Assembly: GCF_949987515.2 (NCBI RefSeq)
Contig: NC_082684.1
Coordinates: 51,612,006-51,676,005, forward strand
Length of the DNA stretch: 64,000 nt
Source of the DNA: Delphinus delphis
Lineage: Eukaryota > Chordata > Mammalia > Artiodactyla > Delphinidae
Reading direction: 5' to 3'
Position numbers and translations under genes: made by a program. The notes below the pieces were generated by a model. That model was not told the origin of the DNA. It did not search any database and saw only the letters and a program-made list of their open reading frames with translations. Below, piece by piece: positions 45,857-57,940 of this stretch (position 1 is its first letter; each line of letters starts with the position of its first letter).

Positions 45857-46310
45857 TGTATCAGTTTGCTTTTGCTATGAAACAAATCACCCCAAAATGT
45901 ACTCACTTTAAACTGTAGTCCTTATTTAGCTCATGGTTCTGTGTGTAGGTTGAACAGTCTTTCTGATCTGGGCAACTTGATCAATGTCTCTGGGCTCTCA
46001 GGCATCCGCTTTTAGCTACATGTCTCCTGGCAGTTGAATGATCCAGGATGGCCTCACTCAAATGTCTGATGGTTGGAAGGCTGTTGGCTGGGCCAGTGAG
46101 GGTAATGGGTCACATGTCTCTCACCATCCACAAGACTACCCCAGACTTTTTTGCAGGTGGTGGTGGTAGGGGTCCCAAAAGTACCACAAGAGAAGAAATT
46201 GCAAGGACTCCTGAGATCTTGGACCAGAATCCACATGGTATCCCTCCACAGCATTCCACTGGTTAAAGCATATTCTAAGAGATAAAGACATAGACTCATG
46301 TCTTATGGGA
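45857..46310 (-). repeat. LTR-like repeat (ERVL/MaLR type), antisense
   Basis: Starts 'tgtatcagtttgcttttgct' and has 'gctcatggttctgtgtgtag', 'gatccaggatggcctcactc', 'gttggaaggctgttggctgg' and 'cagcattccactggttaaag', the order of an antisense MaLR/ERVL-type LTR. The 3' edge is unclear. Frames at 46048-46299 are shadows. Confidence 0.5.
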
Positions 46311-46779
46311 GAAGTTGAAAAGTGCTAAGGCCAGTTTTGACATCTGTTGCACAACTGAAAAGTTAAAATTTAAAGCAAAACAAAACAACAAGAACACTAG
46401 GAAATGGGGAAGCAATAGTATCAAAAACTGCCTGTGCATTTTGAATTCATATAAATGTAAAAGGAAGGTAAAGATTTGTAGGCATATTATGTTTAGAAAT
46501 CAGAATATAAGCTCATAAAGATCAAAATATAAAAGTAATAAACTAGGAGAAATGTTAGAGAAATGTGTATCTAACCTTTCATAACGTGGAAACAATAGAT
46601 GCTTTCTAAACTTTATAACTTAGAAAACTGAGTTTTAAGCATATGATTTAAAATTCTGAAGGAAAACTAGTTGAAAATTAAGAATGGATTTTAACTCACT
46701 ACAATTTCTAAGAGGAGGGAAGAAAGAAGATACAGATATCACTACAAGAGATGGATAACAATAAAACAAACGAGTAATT
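46311..46779. other. A-rich non-coding sequence
   Basis: No supportable feature. Confidence 0.4.
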
Positions 46780-46965
46780 AAAAATCTGAAAAGAAAACCA
46801 AGTATGTAGACTGAAGGTCAAATATATTCATTATCACATACATATAAATGAGATCAACATACCAATTAAAAGGTAAAATGCTGTGAGATTTAAAACTCAG
46901 GTATGTCCTACGTACAAGAATCAAACATTTATAACATTCTCAAAATGAAAAAATTATATACAAGA
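46780..46965 (+). repeat. Degenerate L1/HAL1 ORF2 fragment (weak)
   Basis: 'actgaaggtcaaatatattc', 'caattaaaaggtaaaatgct' and 'gtatgtcctacgtacaagaa' recall the endonuclease-domain text of an old L1/HAL1, heavily decayed. Confidence 0.35.
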
Positions 46966-48059
46966 GATAAATTATATAGAACAGATTAATAACTATTACT
47001 TTGCTCTTTTATTGAGATATAATTGACATATAATGCTATATTAGTTTGGGGATTACAATATAGTGATTCAGTATCTGTGTATACTGTGAAATGTCACCAC
47101 AATAAGTCTAGTTACCATCCATCACCACACAAAGTTACAAATATTTTTTTCTTGTGATGAGAACTTTTAGGATCTACTCTCTGAGCAACATTCAAGTATA
47201 CAATACAGTATTAATAACTATCATCATTATGCTGTGCATTATATCTCCATTACCTATTTATTTCATAACTATTTATTTCATACCTTCACTCATTTTACCC
47301 CCTCCCAAACCCACCACCTCTGACAACCACCAGTCTGTTCTGTGTATATATGAGTTTGGTGTTTTGTTTTAGATTCCACATATAAGTGAAATTATACGAT
47401 ATTTGTCTTTCTCTGTCTGATTTATTTTGCTTAGCACAATCCCCTCAAGGTCTGTCCATGTTTTCACAAACAGTAAGATCTCCATCTTACTTTTGGCTGA
47501 GTAGTCTTCCATTGTATATATGTACCACAACTTCTTTATCCATTCAACCATCAATGGACACTTGGGTTGTTTCATGTTTTAGCTATTGTAAACAGTGCTG
47601 CAATGAACATGGGGGTGCAAATATCTTTTTGAGTTAGCGTTTTAATTTTCTTTGGATAAATACTCAGAAGTGGAATAGCTGGATCACATGGTAGTTCTAT
47701 TTTTAATATTTTTGAGGAAACTTCATACTTTTTTCCACAGTGGATGTACCAATTCACATTCCCAGTGTACAAGTGTTCCCTTTTCTCCACATCTTCCCAG
47801 TTTGTTATCTCTTGGCTTTCTGCGTCTAGCCATTCTACCAGGTGTGAGGTGCTATCTCATTGTGGTTTTGATTTGCATTTCCCTGATGATTAGTGATGTT
47901 GAATACCTTTTCTTGTACATTCCAGCCATTTGTATGTCTTCTTTGGAAAAATGCCTATGCAGATCCTCTGCCAATTTTTTAAACTTTTTAATTTTTTTTT
48001 TTTTTTTTGCTGTTGAGTTGTTTAAATTCTTTATATATTTTGGAAATTAACCCCTTATC

Positions 48060-48178
48060 AAACCCTTATCAGATATACAATTTGCAAATATTTGCAAATA
48101 TTTTTGCAAATATTTGAAATATTACAGTATTACAATTTGCAAATATTTACAAATATTACAATTTACAAATATTTTTTC
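48060..48178. repeat. AT-rich tandem repeat built on 'tttgcaaatat', inside the L1
   Basis: About eight imperfect copies of ttGCAAATAT / ttACAAATAT between 'ccccttatca' and 'ttttttcctgttcagtagg'. In ordinary L1 the single copy reads 'atttgcaaatattttctccc', so this is a local expansion of one ORF2 segment. 'aacccttatca' is also duplicated just before it. Confidence 0.9.
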
Positions 48179-50844
48179 CTGTTCAGTAGGTTACCTTTTC
48201 ATTTTGTTGATAGTTTCCTTTGCTTTGTAGAAGTTTTTAGTTTGGTAGAGTCCCACTTGCTTATTTTTGCTTTTGTAGCCTTTGTTTTTGGTGTCAAAAC
48301 AAACAAACAAAAAGTCATCATCAACCAAAGTCAAAGTACTCATGTTTTCCTTTAGGAGTTTTATGGTTTCAGGTCTTACACTCAAGTCTTTAATCCATTC
48401 CAAGTTAACTTTTGTGTATGGTGTAAGGTAGTGGTCCCTTTTCATTCTTTTGCAGGTTGAGGTCCAGTTTTCCCAACACCATTTATTTAAGAGAGTGTCC
48501 TTTCCCCATTTTATATTTTTGGCTCCTGTGTCATATTAATTGACTCTTTATGTGTGAGTTTATTTCTTGGCTCTCTATTCTGTTTCACTGATCTATGTGT
48601 CTGTTTTTATGCCAATACCATACTGTTTGGGTTACTATGGCTTTGTAATATAGTTTGAAATTAGGATGCATGAAGCCTCTAGCCTTGTTATTCTTTCTCA
48701 AGATTGCTTTGACTTTTCAGAATCTTTCATAGTTTCATAGAAATTTGGGGATTATTTGTTCTATGTCTGTGAAAAAAACACCATTAGAATTTTGATAGAA
48801 ATTGCATTGCATATCTGTAGATGGCTTTGGGTTGAATGGATATTTTAACAACACTGATTCTTCCAATCCATGAGCGTGACATATCTTTCCATTAATTTAT
48901 GTCTTCTACAATTTTTTAATCAATGTCTTATAGTTTTCAGTGTAAAGGTTTTTAACCTACTTGGTTAAATTTATTCTTTTTGATACAACTATAAAAGGGA
49001 TTGTTTTCTTAATTTCTCTTTTTGTTACTTGTTAGCATATAAAAATGCAACTGATTTTTGTATATGGATTTTGTATCTGCAACTTTACTAAGTTGTTTAT
49101 TAGTACTCACAGTTCTTCAATGGAGTCTTTAGAATTTTCAATATATATCATCTCTAAAAAGTGACAATTTTACTTCTATCTTTTCAATATGGATGCCTTT
49201 TATTTCTTTTTCTTTCATAATTGTTCTGGTTAGGACTTACAATACTATGTTGAATAACAGTGACAAGAATGGACATCCTTGTATTATTCCTGATCTTAAA
49301 GGAAAAGCTTTCAGCTTTTTGCCATTGAGCATGATGTTAGCTGTGGGCTTATCATATACAACCTTTATTATGTTGAGGAACCTCCCCTCTATACCCACTT
49401 TGTTGAGAGTTTTTATTTTAAATGGATGTTGAATTTTATCAAATGCTTTTTCTGTATCTGTTGAGTTGATCATATGATTTTTATCCTTCATTTTAGTAAT
49501 GTGGTGTATCATGTTGATTAACTTGTGGATGTTGAACCATCCCTACATCCCTGAATACATCCCACTTGATCATGGTGCATGATCATTTTAATCTATTGTT
49601 GAATTTGCTTTGTTAATATTTTGTTAAGTATTTTGTCATCTATGTTCTTCAGGGATTTTGGCCTGTAATTTTCTTTTCTTGGTGTATCCTTCAATGGTTA
49701 TGTATAAGGGTGATGCTGGTCCAATAAATTGAATTCTGAAGTGTTCCCTTCTTTTCTTTTTGGAAAAGTTTAAGAAGGGTTGATATTCATTCCTGTTTAA
49801 ATATTTGGTAGAATTCACCAGTGAAGCCATCTGGTCCTGGACTTTTGTTTGTTGGAAGGTTTTATTTCTTACTGATTCAATCACTTCACTGGTAATCAGT
49901 CTGTTCAGATTTTCTGTTTCTTCCTAATTAATTCTTAGTAGATTGTATATTTCTAAGAATTTATCCATATCTTCAAGGTTGTCCAATGTTAGCATAATGC
50001 CCTCACTTTATCTTAGCTAAAAGGCTGAGAAGCAATCATAGTAGTGTCATATAATACTTTATATATTTTTTGATAGCAGTGTTAATCTTTCCTCTCTCAT
50101 TTCTGATTTTGTTTATTTGAGTCATCTCTTTTTCTTGGTGAGTCTAGCCAAAAATATGTCAATTTTGTTTATCTTTCAGAAACACACCTCTTAGTTTCAT
50201 TGATCTTTTCTATTCTCTTTTTAGTTATTTTATTTATTTCTCCTCTGATCTTTATTTCCTTTCTTTCACTAACTTTGGACTCTATTTGTTCTTCTTTTTC
50301 TAGTTCCTTGAGGAATAAATTTATTTGTTTGAGATTTTTTTCTTGTTTCTTTATGTAGGCATTTGTTGCTATGAATTTCCTTCTCATTACTGCTTTTGCT
50401 AAATCCTATAAGTTTTGATGTTATTTTCCGTATTCATTTATCACAGGTATTTTTTGATTTATGTTTTGGTTACTTCTCTGGCCTTTTGGTTGTTTAATAA
50501 CATGTTGTTTAATTTTCACATTGTTGTGAATTTTCCAGTTTTCTTCTTGTAATTTATATCTAGCTTTGTACTGTTGTGGTCAGAAAATCTGCTTGATATG
50601 ATTTCAGTCTTGAAGGAGTTGCTTTGGGTAGGAGATGAATGTTATTCAACTTTGCTCTAGCTCTTGGTTATCTCTCAAACCTTTGTCATTGCCCAAGTGG
50701 CCTACTTTATTTTTAGTGCCTCCCTGTAGTTAAGGTTGTGCCAAGCCCTGTAAGTCCCAAAGGGGAGGATCTCAGACAGCACCTAGATTTAGGCTGATTG
50801 GAAGCCAGACCCTCAGGCAGCAGCTTTTAAAGTATGCAAATATA

Positions 50845-52300
50845 TACAATCCTGTGGGATCAGGAGTATAAGCCCGACTGACTCTGAGGGCCAGGTGATC
50901 TTGAGGTGTCCCCTGGGTGGCACTCTTAAAATTCAGGGTGCTAGATTAGCTTAGTGAACAAACACCTTTCTGAGAGATACCAGCAACCTGGAGCAAGGAG
51001 GAAGGAAAGAACAAAGATGGTGTCCACTGGCCTCCATCCCCTGAGAGCACTTCACCAGCTCCTAAATGTGTGCCAAACCAGAAATTTGACTTTCAGGCCA
51101 AAGTTCCAGGACAAGCAAGTAGGCCTTTCACAGAAAGAATAGTGATGTGTTTCAGTCAGCACTCTGACTGTTTCCTGGAGGTGGCAGCTGATCAGAAACT
51201 GTCTCTCCATCTGTTATAGTGCCATGGGGCCCAGGAATGCTAGCCTCACTGGCCAGGAGAGCCAGTCAATCAAGGGTCATCCCCTGGGCAGCCACTACAA
51301 AAACTGGGGCACCAAATGTGCATAAGCTCCCTTTGGGGAGATACTGGCACTCTGGAGCATGGCAGAGGGAGAGTGTGAAGATATTGCCTACCCTCCAAGG
51401 TCTCTGGAGAGGATTTCAGTTGACCCTTAGGTGTGTGTATAATTAGAAGCCTACCTCTCAGGCTGCAGATCTCTTTCACAGAAAAACTGGTCTCCTTAGG
51501 TGCTTCCTCTCTGCTGTGCCCGGGGGATGGTAGCCTGTTAAGAACAGTTTCTCTGTTTGTTACAGTCCTGTGGGACCCACAAATGTAAGTCTTGCTGACC
51601 ACCAGAGCCAGGAGACCTAGACGTGTCACCTGGGTGGCAGCCATATAAATTGGAGCACCAGACGAGGGTGTAATCTCTCTCCAGGTGATACATGCTAGCT
51701 GGAGTGAGGCAGAGGGAGAGTGCAAAGATGGTGCCCACTGGCCTCCATGTTTGGAGAGTATTTCCGTAGACCCCTAGATGTGTGTTAAATTAGATGTTTG
51801 CCCTTCAGGCCATATGTTTCTCATAATCAAATAAGTTTCTTTCACAGAAATTCTGGCTACTTAGCAGTCAGCTGGCCCTAGGGTAGGTGAGTCTGCATGC
51901 ATGAACCTTTTAAGAACCGTTTCTCAGTTCACTACAGGTTTGTGTAACTCATGGGTGCAAGTCCCATTGACTTTCAAAGCTGTGTGTTTTGGGGGTTCAT
52001 CTCTCAGGTGAAGGTCTTGAAAGTTGGGGTGCCAAATGTGGGGTTCAAATCCTTTGCTCCTCAGGGAGGAGCTTGAGTTGCATTTCCTCCCAATTGTGGG
52101 TTGCTGTGCTGAGAGTGGAGTTTATGGAGAGATCGTGTCTCAGCCTCTCCTACCCACTCTGATGTGGGTGTGGGTTTTTTCTTGTTTGCCTGATGTGTAG
52201 GGGTTGCTAATCTAGTTTTTTGATTTTGTTTTTTTTTCCGAGAGTAAACAGTTTCATATATAGCTGTGGATTTGGTGTGTCTATGAGAGAAGATGAGTAG
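50845..52300 (-). repeat. Four tandem ~350-370-bp units in the L1 5' UTR
   Basis: Units begin near 50845, 51215, 51561 and 51934 with '(a)tacagt.ctgtggga'-type text. The first three run through 'gccaggag/gccaggtg', 'cacctgggtggcag', 'gg.gcacca.a', 'ggagtgaggcagagggagag', 'gcccactggcctccatg', 'tttcacagaaa' and 'aagaac.gtttctc'. The fourth is truncated or more diverged. L1 5' UTRs in several mammals are built of monomers. Here the monomer-like structure is visible by eye. Confidence 0.75.
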
Positions 52301-52349
52301 ATGAGTTCAGGATCCTTCTATGCTGCCACCTTGAACTGGAACCTATTAA

Positions 52350-53510
52350 TTTGATTCTGATTTTTAAAATGGGCAAACAATAAAATAGGCAGTATATTGG
52401 AAAAAAACTTGAAATGGCCTATAAGTATGTGAAAATATGAACTAAATAAATGCTAATTTAAATACAATAAAATATGTTTTTTAAAAATTCTCAGACTGGC
52501 AAAAATGAAAAAAAATTATAATACTAACTGATAGCAAGGATTCTGGAAACAAAAACTGTTAGGTCCTGTTAGCGAGAGCAGATGAACTCTTAAAGTTATG
52601 GGACAAGAATGGAATATAAGCTGCCAGCTTTCAGTCTGCCCCTGTTCATGTCCCAGCCCTATGTAATCATTCACCAGAAGGGGCCTGGCAACACATGTGT
52701 GGCCATCAAGCTCCATCCACCCACACCCATCTTCATAACCCTCCTTGGCCACCTGTCAAACCTCAGAGTGTCACTTGCATTCCATCCCAAGAAGAACAGA
52801 TTCAGGGAACAGACCCTTCCAGTCTCTGGAAGCAGGTTCAGGTGTGTTTGGACAGAAAATTCTACAGCCCCAGATACTCAGAGTATTACCTGGAATAGAG
52901 AATATAGGTCCTGGGTGGACATGTTCCCTTAGTTCTGAGGTTTCCTTCCATTTTTGGCAGAGCCATGCTTAGAGCAGGACCAAAGGAGCCCTCTAAAATG
53001 TAGTTTAGAGTAGGAGTCCTGGTTGCCCAGCTCTAAAGGTGGTCTTGAGTAAAAGTATAGATTTACATCTTTATGGAAGGTCTTTAATAATATCTACCAA
53101 AATTTAAAACTACCCTGATGTACATCAACAGGGAGTTAAATAAATTTTGTTACATTCATACAATGAAATTTCGTGAAGGTATGTCAGATATTGAGATACT
53201 GAAATAGGAGTATTGTATGCCATAAAGTACAGAACTAAATAAAAAGCAAAGACCAAGGTGTAGAATGGTGCATTTACATTATACCACATATGTTTCTTTC
53301 CATTTCACCCTCCTGGAATGTTACTCCAAGATTTCCTATGCTTCATTCTTTTCAATCATGGCCTGCTTCTTTTTATAATAGGTGGCAGTTAACAGAAGAT
53401 AAGTCGGAGGAGTTGGGTTTCTGAGAGAGAGTGTTTGGGACGAAGAGGTTTTTAACACTTTATACGTGCTCATATTTTTTTGACATGGGACATTAATTAA
53501 TTTATTATTA
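52350..53510 (+). repeat. Old L1 3' region, sense, split by an unidentified insert
   Basis: 52370-52555 carries ORF2 text ('aaaatggcctataagtatgtga', 'aatgctaatttaaatacaa', 'atagcaaggattctggaaac'). 53060-53510 resumes ('tctttatggaaggtctttaa', 'acatcaacagggagttaaat', 'tacattcatacaatgaaatt') and reaches a 3' UTR ('ggtttttaacactttatacg'). The intervening 500 bp do not fit L1. It abuts, in opposite orientation, the 5' end of the 47.0-52.3 kb L1. Confidence 0.65.
52560..53060. other. Unidentified ~500-bp insert, GC-richer than its surroundings
   Basis: Interrupts the old L1 fragment. The composition is more balanced than the flanks ('gtttggacagaaaattctac', 'gaagcaggttcaggtg'). Three overlapping plus-strand frames exist (52609-52932, 52695-52898, 52745-52972), the longest 107 codons, but none has a recognisable domain. 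A solo LTR is plausible. I could not fix TG/CA ends or target duplications. Confidence 0.5.
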
Positions 53511-56261
53511 ACCATAAAGGTAAGAAGAGAATGTGAAAAGAGATAGAGTGGGTATAATTTTAATTTTTGTTTTACTATGGAGTAAACAGGCTCAAAGGGA
53601 TTGGGCTGACTCGTGAGATAGTGACATAAAAGAGACTAGGTAAGACAGTGGATGGAAATATTTAAAATAATATCTTCAAACTGATTTGCTGCAGAAATAA
53701 TTTACTTTGTGAACATGGTTATCAGTAAAGTGGAGCCCCAATTTTTAATTCCAATCACTCTTGGGTTTGAAGTTCAACCCAAGTGGTGGTTTATCAAGTG
53801 CAGATTTAGAATTGGGAGGATTGCCCAGGATATGGCATTGGATGAGAAAAGAGATGTTTCCTTCTTTCCTCTCCTTAGATTTACTTATGAGTGTATTTTT
53901 CCAGCCAATACTGAGGATACAGAGGGGAGAGGAAAAGAGCGAGGGCTTTCTTCTCTTGTTCTAAAGAGTCATGAAAGAAAGGGAAATGATCATCTTCCAA
54001 GAGACCATTCTTTTATGGCTAAACTACAATCAACTAACCAAATAGCAACATTACAACTGTAGACCTGATGGTAGTAGACAGAGATGATGGAAATTGAAAA
54101 GAATTTCAAATGTGTTGAACCATAAAGACCTCTAAAGAAACCCTATTCTCTTCATTAATAGGAATAATCCATATATGCTATTTAATTCAACTTCTATGCT
54201 TAAAAAAAGTTAAATGGTAACTGGAATCTCAGAACAGAAAACATGCTATCATGAGAAAACAGGCATCAAACTTGTAACTCCAGAAATATCACTTGCGCAT
54301 TCAAACAAATTTGCAAACACAGGAAGTTGTGGTATACATAATTGAAATGGAAGGTGACTGAATTTGAGCTGAGAATTCCTTTCATCCTTTTGCACTTAGA
54401 TTGTGTGCAAGAAATGTAGCATTTCTAGGCAGAGAATGCATGGCTTATTCTTGAAGGAGAAAAGCCTACAGGATCAGCAATTTGAGTGTAGTCTTAACGG
54501 TTTTCTCTGGATGTGGTTTTGTTCTAATCAGCTCTGAAAATTCTGGAAGGAAATACATTAACTGGTCACCCAGGATCTGATTTTCTCCCTAATTGTCAAT
54601 ATATTAGTCAGTACATATTAATCAGTGGCCAGCTTCGACCACTGTGGTTGATAGTATTACTAAATCCACTTACAGTGAATGACTGAGAATAAAAAAAATT
54701 AATTCTCTTTTATAGTCAGGCATTTGATAATAGGCATTTAAAGACATCTCTTTAATTACTGAGGTGGTGGATCAAGTCCATTTTACCCTGACCCCTGTGA
54801 GTATAACATCTGTTAAATTTATCACCTCTCCCTCAATATGACTGTGCAATGTTGATTAACTAAGCATGTGGCCCTTTCAATTTGGTGACTCAGGAGAGCC
54901 CATATATCACTTAGCACATCAGAAAGCATGTTCAATCGCTTTTGCCTTCATTTATTACCCCACAGGACAGAAATGACTCTTAGCGTTCCTGATTAAAACA
55001 CTATGACCATGCTTTAAGTTTAATTGTATACATTGCTAGTTAATAGGAAACACTTCCCTTGGGCATAAACTTTTAAATCTAATTTATATCGACTCTGTGT
55101 TATTATAGAGGCTCTAGCCTGGGAAAAAGGGGAGCACTTACTATATCTTTGGTCTTTAACCATATGCAGTATATCTCGGAAATTCACAGAAAAAGCAAAT
55201 TCAGGTAAATTTTAGAGATAAAACACCCAATAAATAATCCTCAGAAAATATTTAATTTGAATTAAAAATAATGTTGTCCTGATAACTTGTATCTAAATAA
55301 AACAGGTTTATCTATCTGGAGCATTCAAGTAGCTTGACACTGGAATAAAGAGTTCTGGAAAATATATGTGATTGTGACATATATGTGATTGAAAACATTG
55401 TGATCTTTGAAACTGGTGACTTTCCCTTAATAGATAGTAAAAAAGACAATAAATACATATAAGTATGGAGGGAAAACAATCTGAAATGTTTAATGAATTT
55501 AAGCCCTTTAATTGTTATTTTTAAATACTTGAGCTTTCTCAAAAACTTAGTAAAATCATAATTTAAGACATTTTTATTTATCATCAATAAATATTGAGAG
55601 TTTAAGTGGAATTTTAGACATTATTTTTTTTTAACAATCAAGAGTTATTTGTATTAAGGAAATCTTTTTTATTTTGGATATTTTAAAAAATTTCCTTTGT
55701 TATAGAGTTGGTCCAGAGGAGGCAGAATCCCCAAAATGAAATCGGTACCACAAGCTTGTGTAGATCTAGAGATTTCCAGGCATGTGCCCAAGATATACAT
55801 TTGCCATTAATCAATACAGTGTACTATACAGTAAGTAGAGAGGACACAAAATAAACACAGAAAAAATTGAATTTAAAATACAATTTAAGCAATTGCAAAT
55901 TGGAGTAAGTGGTCTATCTTCATGTTTGTAGATAAAATGAACATAATAGAAATCTACAGAATAAATGAAAATTTTTTATGGATAGAAAATATTGTTGGTA
56001 GAGTGGTGGTAGTGGATTAACAAATGGTATTATCTGTTTAAAATTTTGGTTTATGACTCCCCTTATTTTCAGCTGATTTATTTAAGTGAAATACAGGTGT
56101 AAGATCTCTTTTTGATGTGTATCAATTTCTTTTTAAAGAGTCACTTTGATAATGTTTGCATTAGTATTGCCCTATATGTTAATCAGTTCCAGGTCCATTG
56201 TAAAGCAAAGCCATGTTAGATGTCAATTTTGAATGCTAGCTAATATAATAATTCATCTGAA
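53511..56261. other. Long repeat-poor AT-rich interval
   Basis: About 2.75 kb without a confident repeat. The plus-strand frame at 53709-54062 (117 codons) and the overlapping one at 53761-53964 have no domain. The minus-strand frame at 55312-55587 (91 codons) is likewise unsupported. Confidence 0.45.
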
Positions 56262-57310
56262 ATACTTACAGAACACTTACTATGTGCTGAGTACCATTCT
56301 AGACACTGGGGATATAGTTGTGAATTAAAGCAAGGCTATCCCTGATATCATGGAGTTTACATTCTAGTGAGGAAGACAGGCAATATGCAAATGAACACAT
56401 ACATATATAAAAGGCTAGAAAGATAAAACAGCACAAGAGGATCTAGAATAATGGGAGATGGGTGTCAACAGTGGTGTGGACCCTCCTCTCTGAGAGGGTG
56501 ATGGTTGAGCAGAGCCTGAATGTACTGAGTTGTGTGAAAGTTTGTGTGTGGTGGGAGGAGGTGGGGAAGAGCCTTTGAGTCATAGTAATGAAGGGGCAAA
56601 GGCTGTGAGTTGAGAATGTTCCTGGCTTATTGGAGAGGTTACAAAGAAGACAGTAAGGCTAGAAAAGAACAAGTGAAGAGAAGAGTGGCGAGATTAGGGT
56701 CAGGGGTCAGAGAATGGGGCCAGGGCAAGAAGAGTTAAATAAAAGGAAAATAGACTTTATACTAAATACACTTGGGGTGACTGAGCAGGAGAGTGATCAG
56801 ATTTGCATTTTAAACACACCATTCTAGATGCAGTGTGAAAAACAAAGTGTAGGTGGAGCAAGGGTGGAAACAGCAAAACCAGTTAGATGGTTGCAGTAGT
56901 CCAAGGAAGAGAAGCTGGTGTTTGGACCAGTGTGGTAGCAGTGGTGAGAAGTGATTGGGTTCTGAATTCTATTTTGAGCTGTGGGTTTGTTTGTTTTTTT
57001 TAACATCTTTATTGAAGTCAGAGAGAGAAAAACAAATACCGTATTTTGAGATGTTTTGATTGTGGAGATGATAGAGTTTGCTGATAGCTATGGCAGTGGG
57101 TGAGTAGACAAGGAAAGGCAAGAGTTAATAACAGTTCCCTAGTTTTAGAGCAGAACAATAGAGGGGATTTTGCTCCCCAGTTTCTGAAATGGGAACACTT
57201 CAGAGGTCAGACGAATGATTCAAGAGTTCTGTTCTGGACTTGCAAGTTTGAGTTATCCATTAGATAGTCAAAAAGAGATGTTGAATGTGACTGCATCTAT
57301 AAAATGGTAG
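56262..57310. repeat. GA-rich ancient interspersed repeat (L2-like start), copy 1
   Basis: Opens like an antisense L2 tail ('cacttactatgtgctgagta', 'cactggggatatagttgtga', 'ttacattctagtgaggaaga'). It then continues through 'ggttgagcagagcctgaatg', 'ggggcaaaggctgtgagttg', 'ttgcagtagtccaaggaaga', 'gtggtagcagtggtgagaag' and 'ttgagttatccattagatag'. The same order of words recurs at 60222-60840. The family name is uncertain. The length shown is what matched by eye. Confidence 0.6.
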
Positions 57311-57864
57311 ATGTACATTTCCACTTCACCAGTGTACAAATGCTATATAAAACTATGAGAATGGGTGAGTTCAACTACGTGTAATTTCAGGATAGCAGAG
57401 TAGAGGATGGTAAACAGAGCTACTCCAAAACTGGGAAGAAGAGTAGAAATCATCAGTGGAAATCTAGGACTGGCCAGTGAGATAAGGAAAACCAATTAAC
57501 AATTATAACCTGAAATCAAATGATTACTACTGGTTAGAGTAATAATCTCTTCTGGAATAATCTCTTCCTGAGACACAGGGAAAGATGCTTTGCTCACAGC
57601 AGCAGAAGATACATTTTGTGTTCCTGGACTTTGTGTCCTGGGTTCATGGAGAGACATGGAGAAGGGATGGTGTTTGTATCTCCACTTTGCATTGAAAATA
57701 ATTAATTCTTTCCTCTGAGGGTACCTGAATCATTCATTATAAAGGCATTAGCATAAATAGTAACATCATACTTTTTTGATATATGGAAGCCCTACTTAAA
57801 CTTTGGCTGTTGTGTGGACAGTAAAGTGTATGGAGGGTGGGGGGCACTAAGTGTGGACTTAAGG
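57311..57864. other. Non-coding sequence
   Basis: Nothing recognised. A G-rich run (tggagggtggggggcac) lies near 57832-57846. Confidence 0.4.
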
Positions 57865-57940
57865 AAGCTCATTAAGAGGCCATTACAGTGTTCCAGGTCA
57901 GAGACAATGGTGGCTTAGGCTATGGTAATCGTGACATTCT
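57865..57940. repeat. GA-rich ancient repeat fragment
   Basis: 'aggccattacagtgttccag' and 'gagacaatggtggcttaggc' match the 'gcagtaatccaggcgagag / gatggtggcttgg' part of the repeat seen at 56.3 kb. Confidence 0.5.

Larger units (their letters stand above)
46995..52340 (-). mobile_element. Long L1 retrotransposon, antisense, with 5' UTR, internally deleted
   Basis: The minus-strand element has its 5' end at about 52340 (plus reading 'tatgctgccaccttgaactg') and its 3' UTR opening at 46995 (plus 'cttttattgagatataattg'). ORF2 C-terminal peptide text is readable at 47572-47790 ([19 protein letters not shown]). A reverse transcriptase stretch is at 49237-49512 ([20 protein letters not shown], then [11 protein letters not shown]). 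The catalytic motif reads F-R-D-D at 49147-49158 instead of FADD. Near 50620 the ORF2 text jumps directly to 5' UTR sequence, so the endonuclease domain and ORF1 are missing. Stops and frameshifts throughout make it inactive. The 151-codon frame at 51270-51725 is in the 5' UTR and is not a gene. Confidence 0.92.

Noticed and set aside
48060..48178. CRISPR-like array from regularly recurring short units
   Set aside because: Repeats are drifting AT-rich copies without unique spacers, inside an L1 in a mammalian genome. It is a tandem expansion.
51270..51725. 151-codon minus-strand frame, the longest in the window
   Set aside because: Sits in the tandem units of an L1 5' UTR. The translation has no recognisable domain and an overlapping frame at 51538-51738 is equally open.
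53709..54062. 117-codon plus-strand frame with a second overlapping frame
   Set aside because: Composition and length fit chance. No motif or exon borders could be argued.
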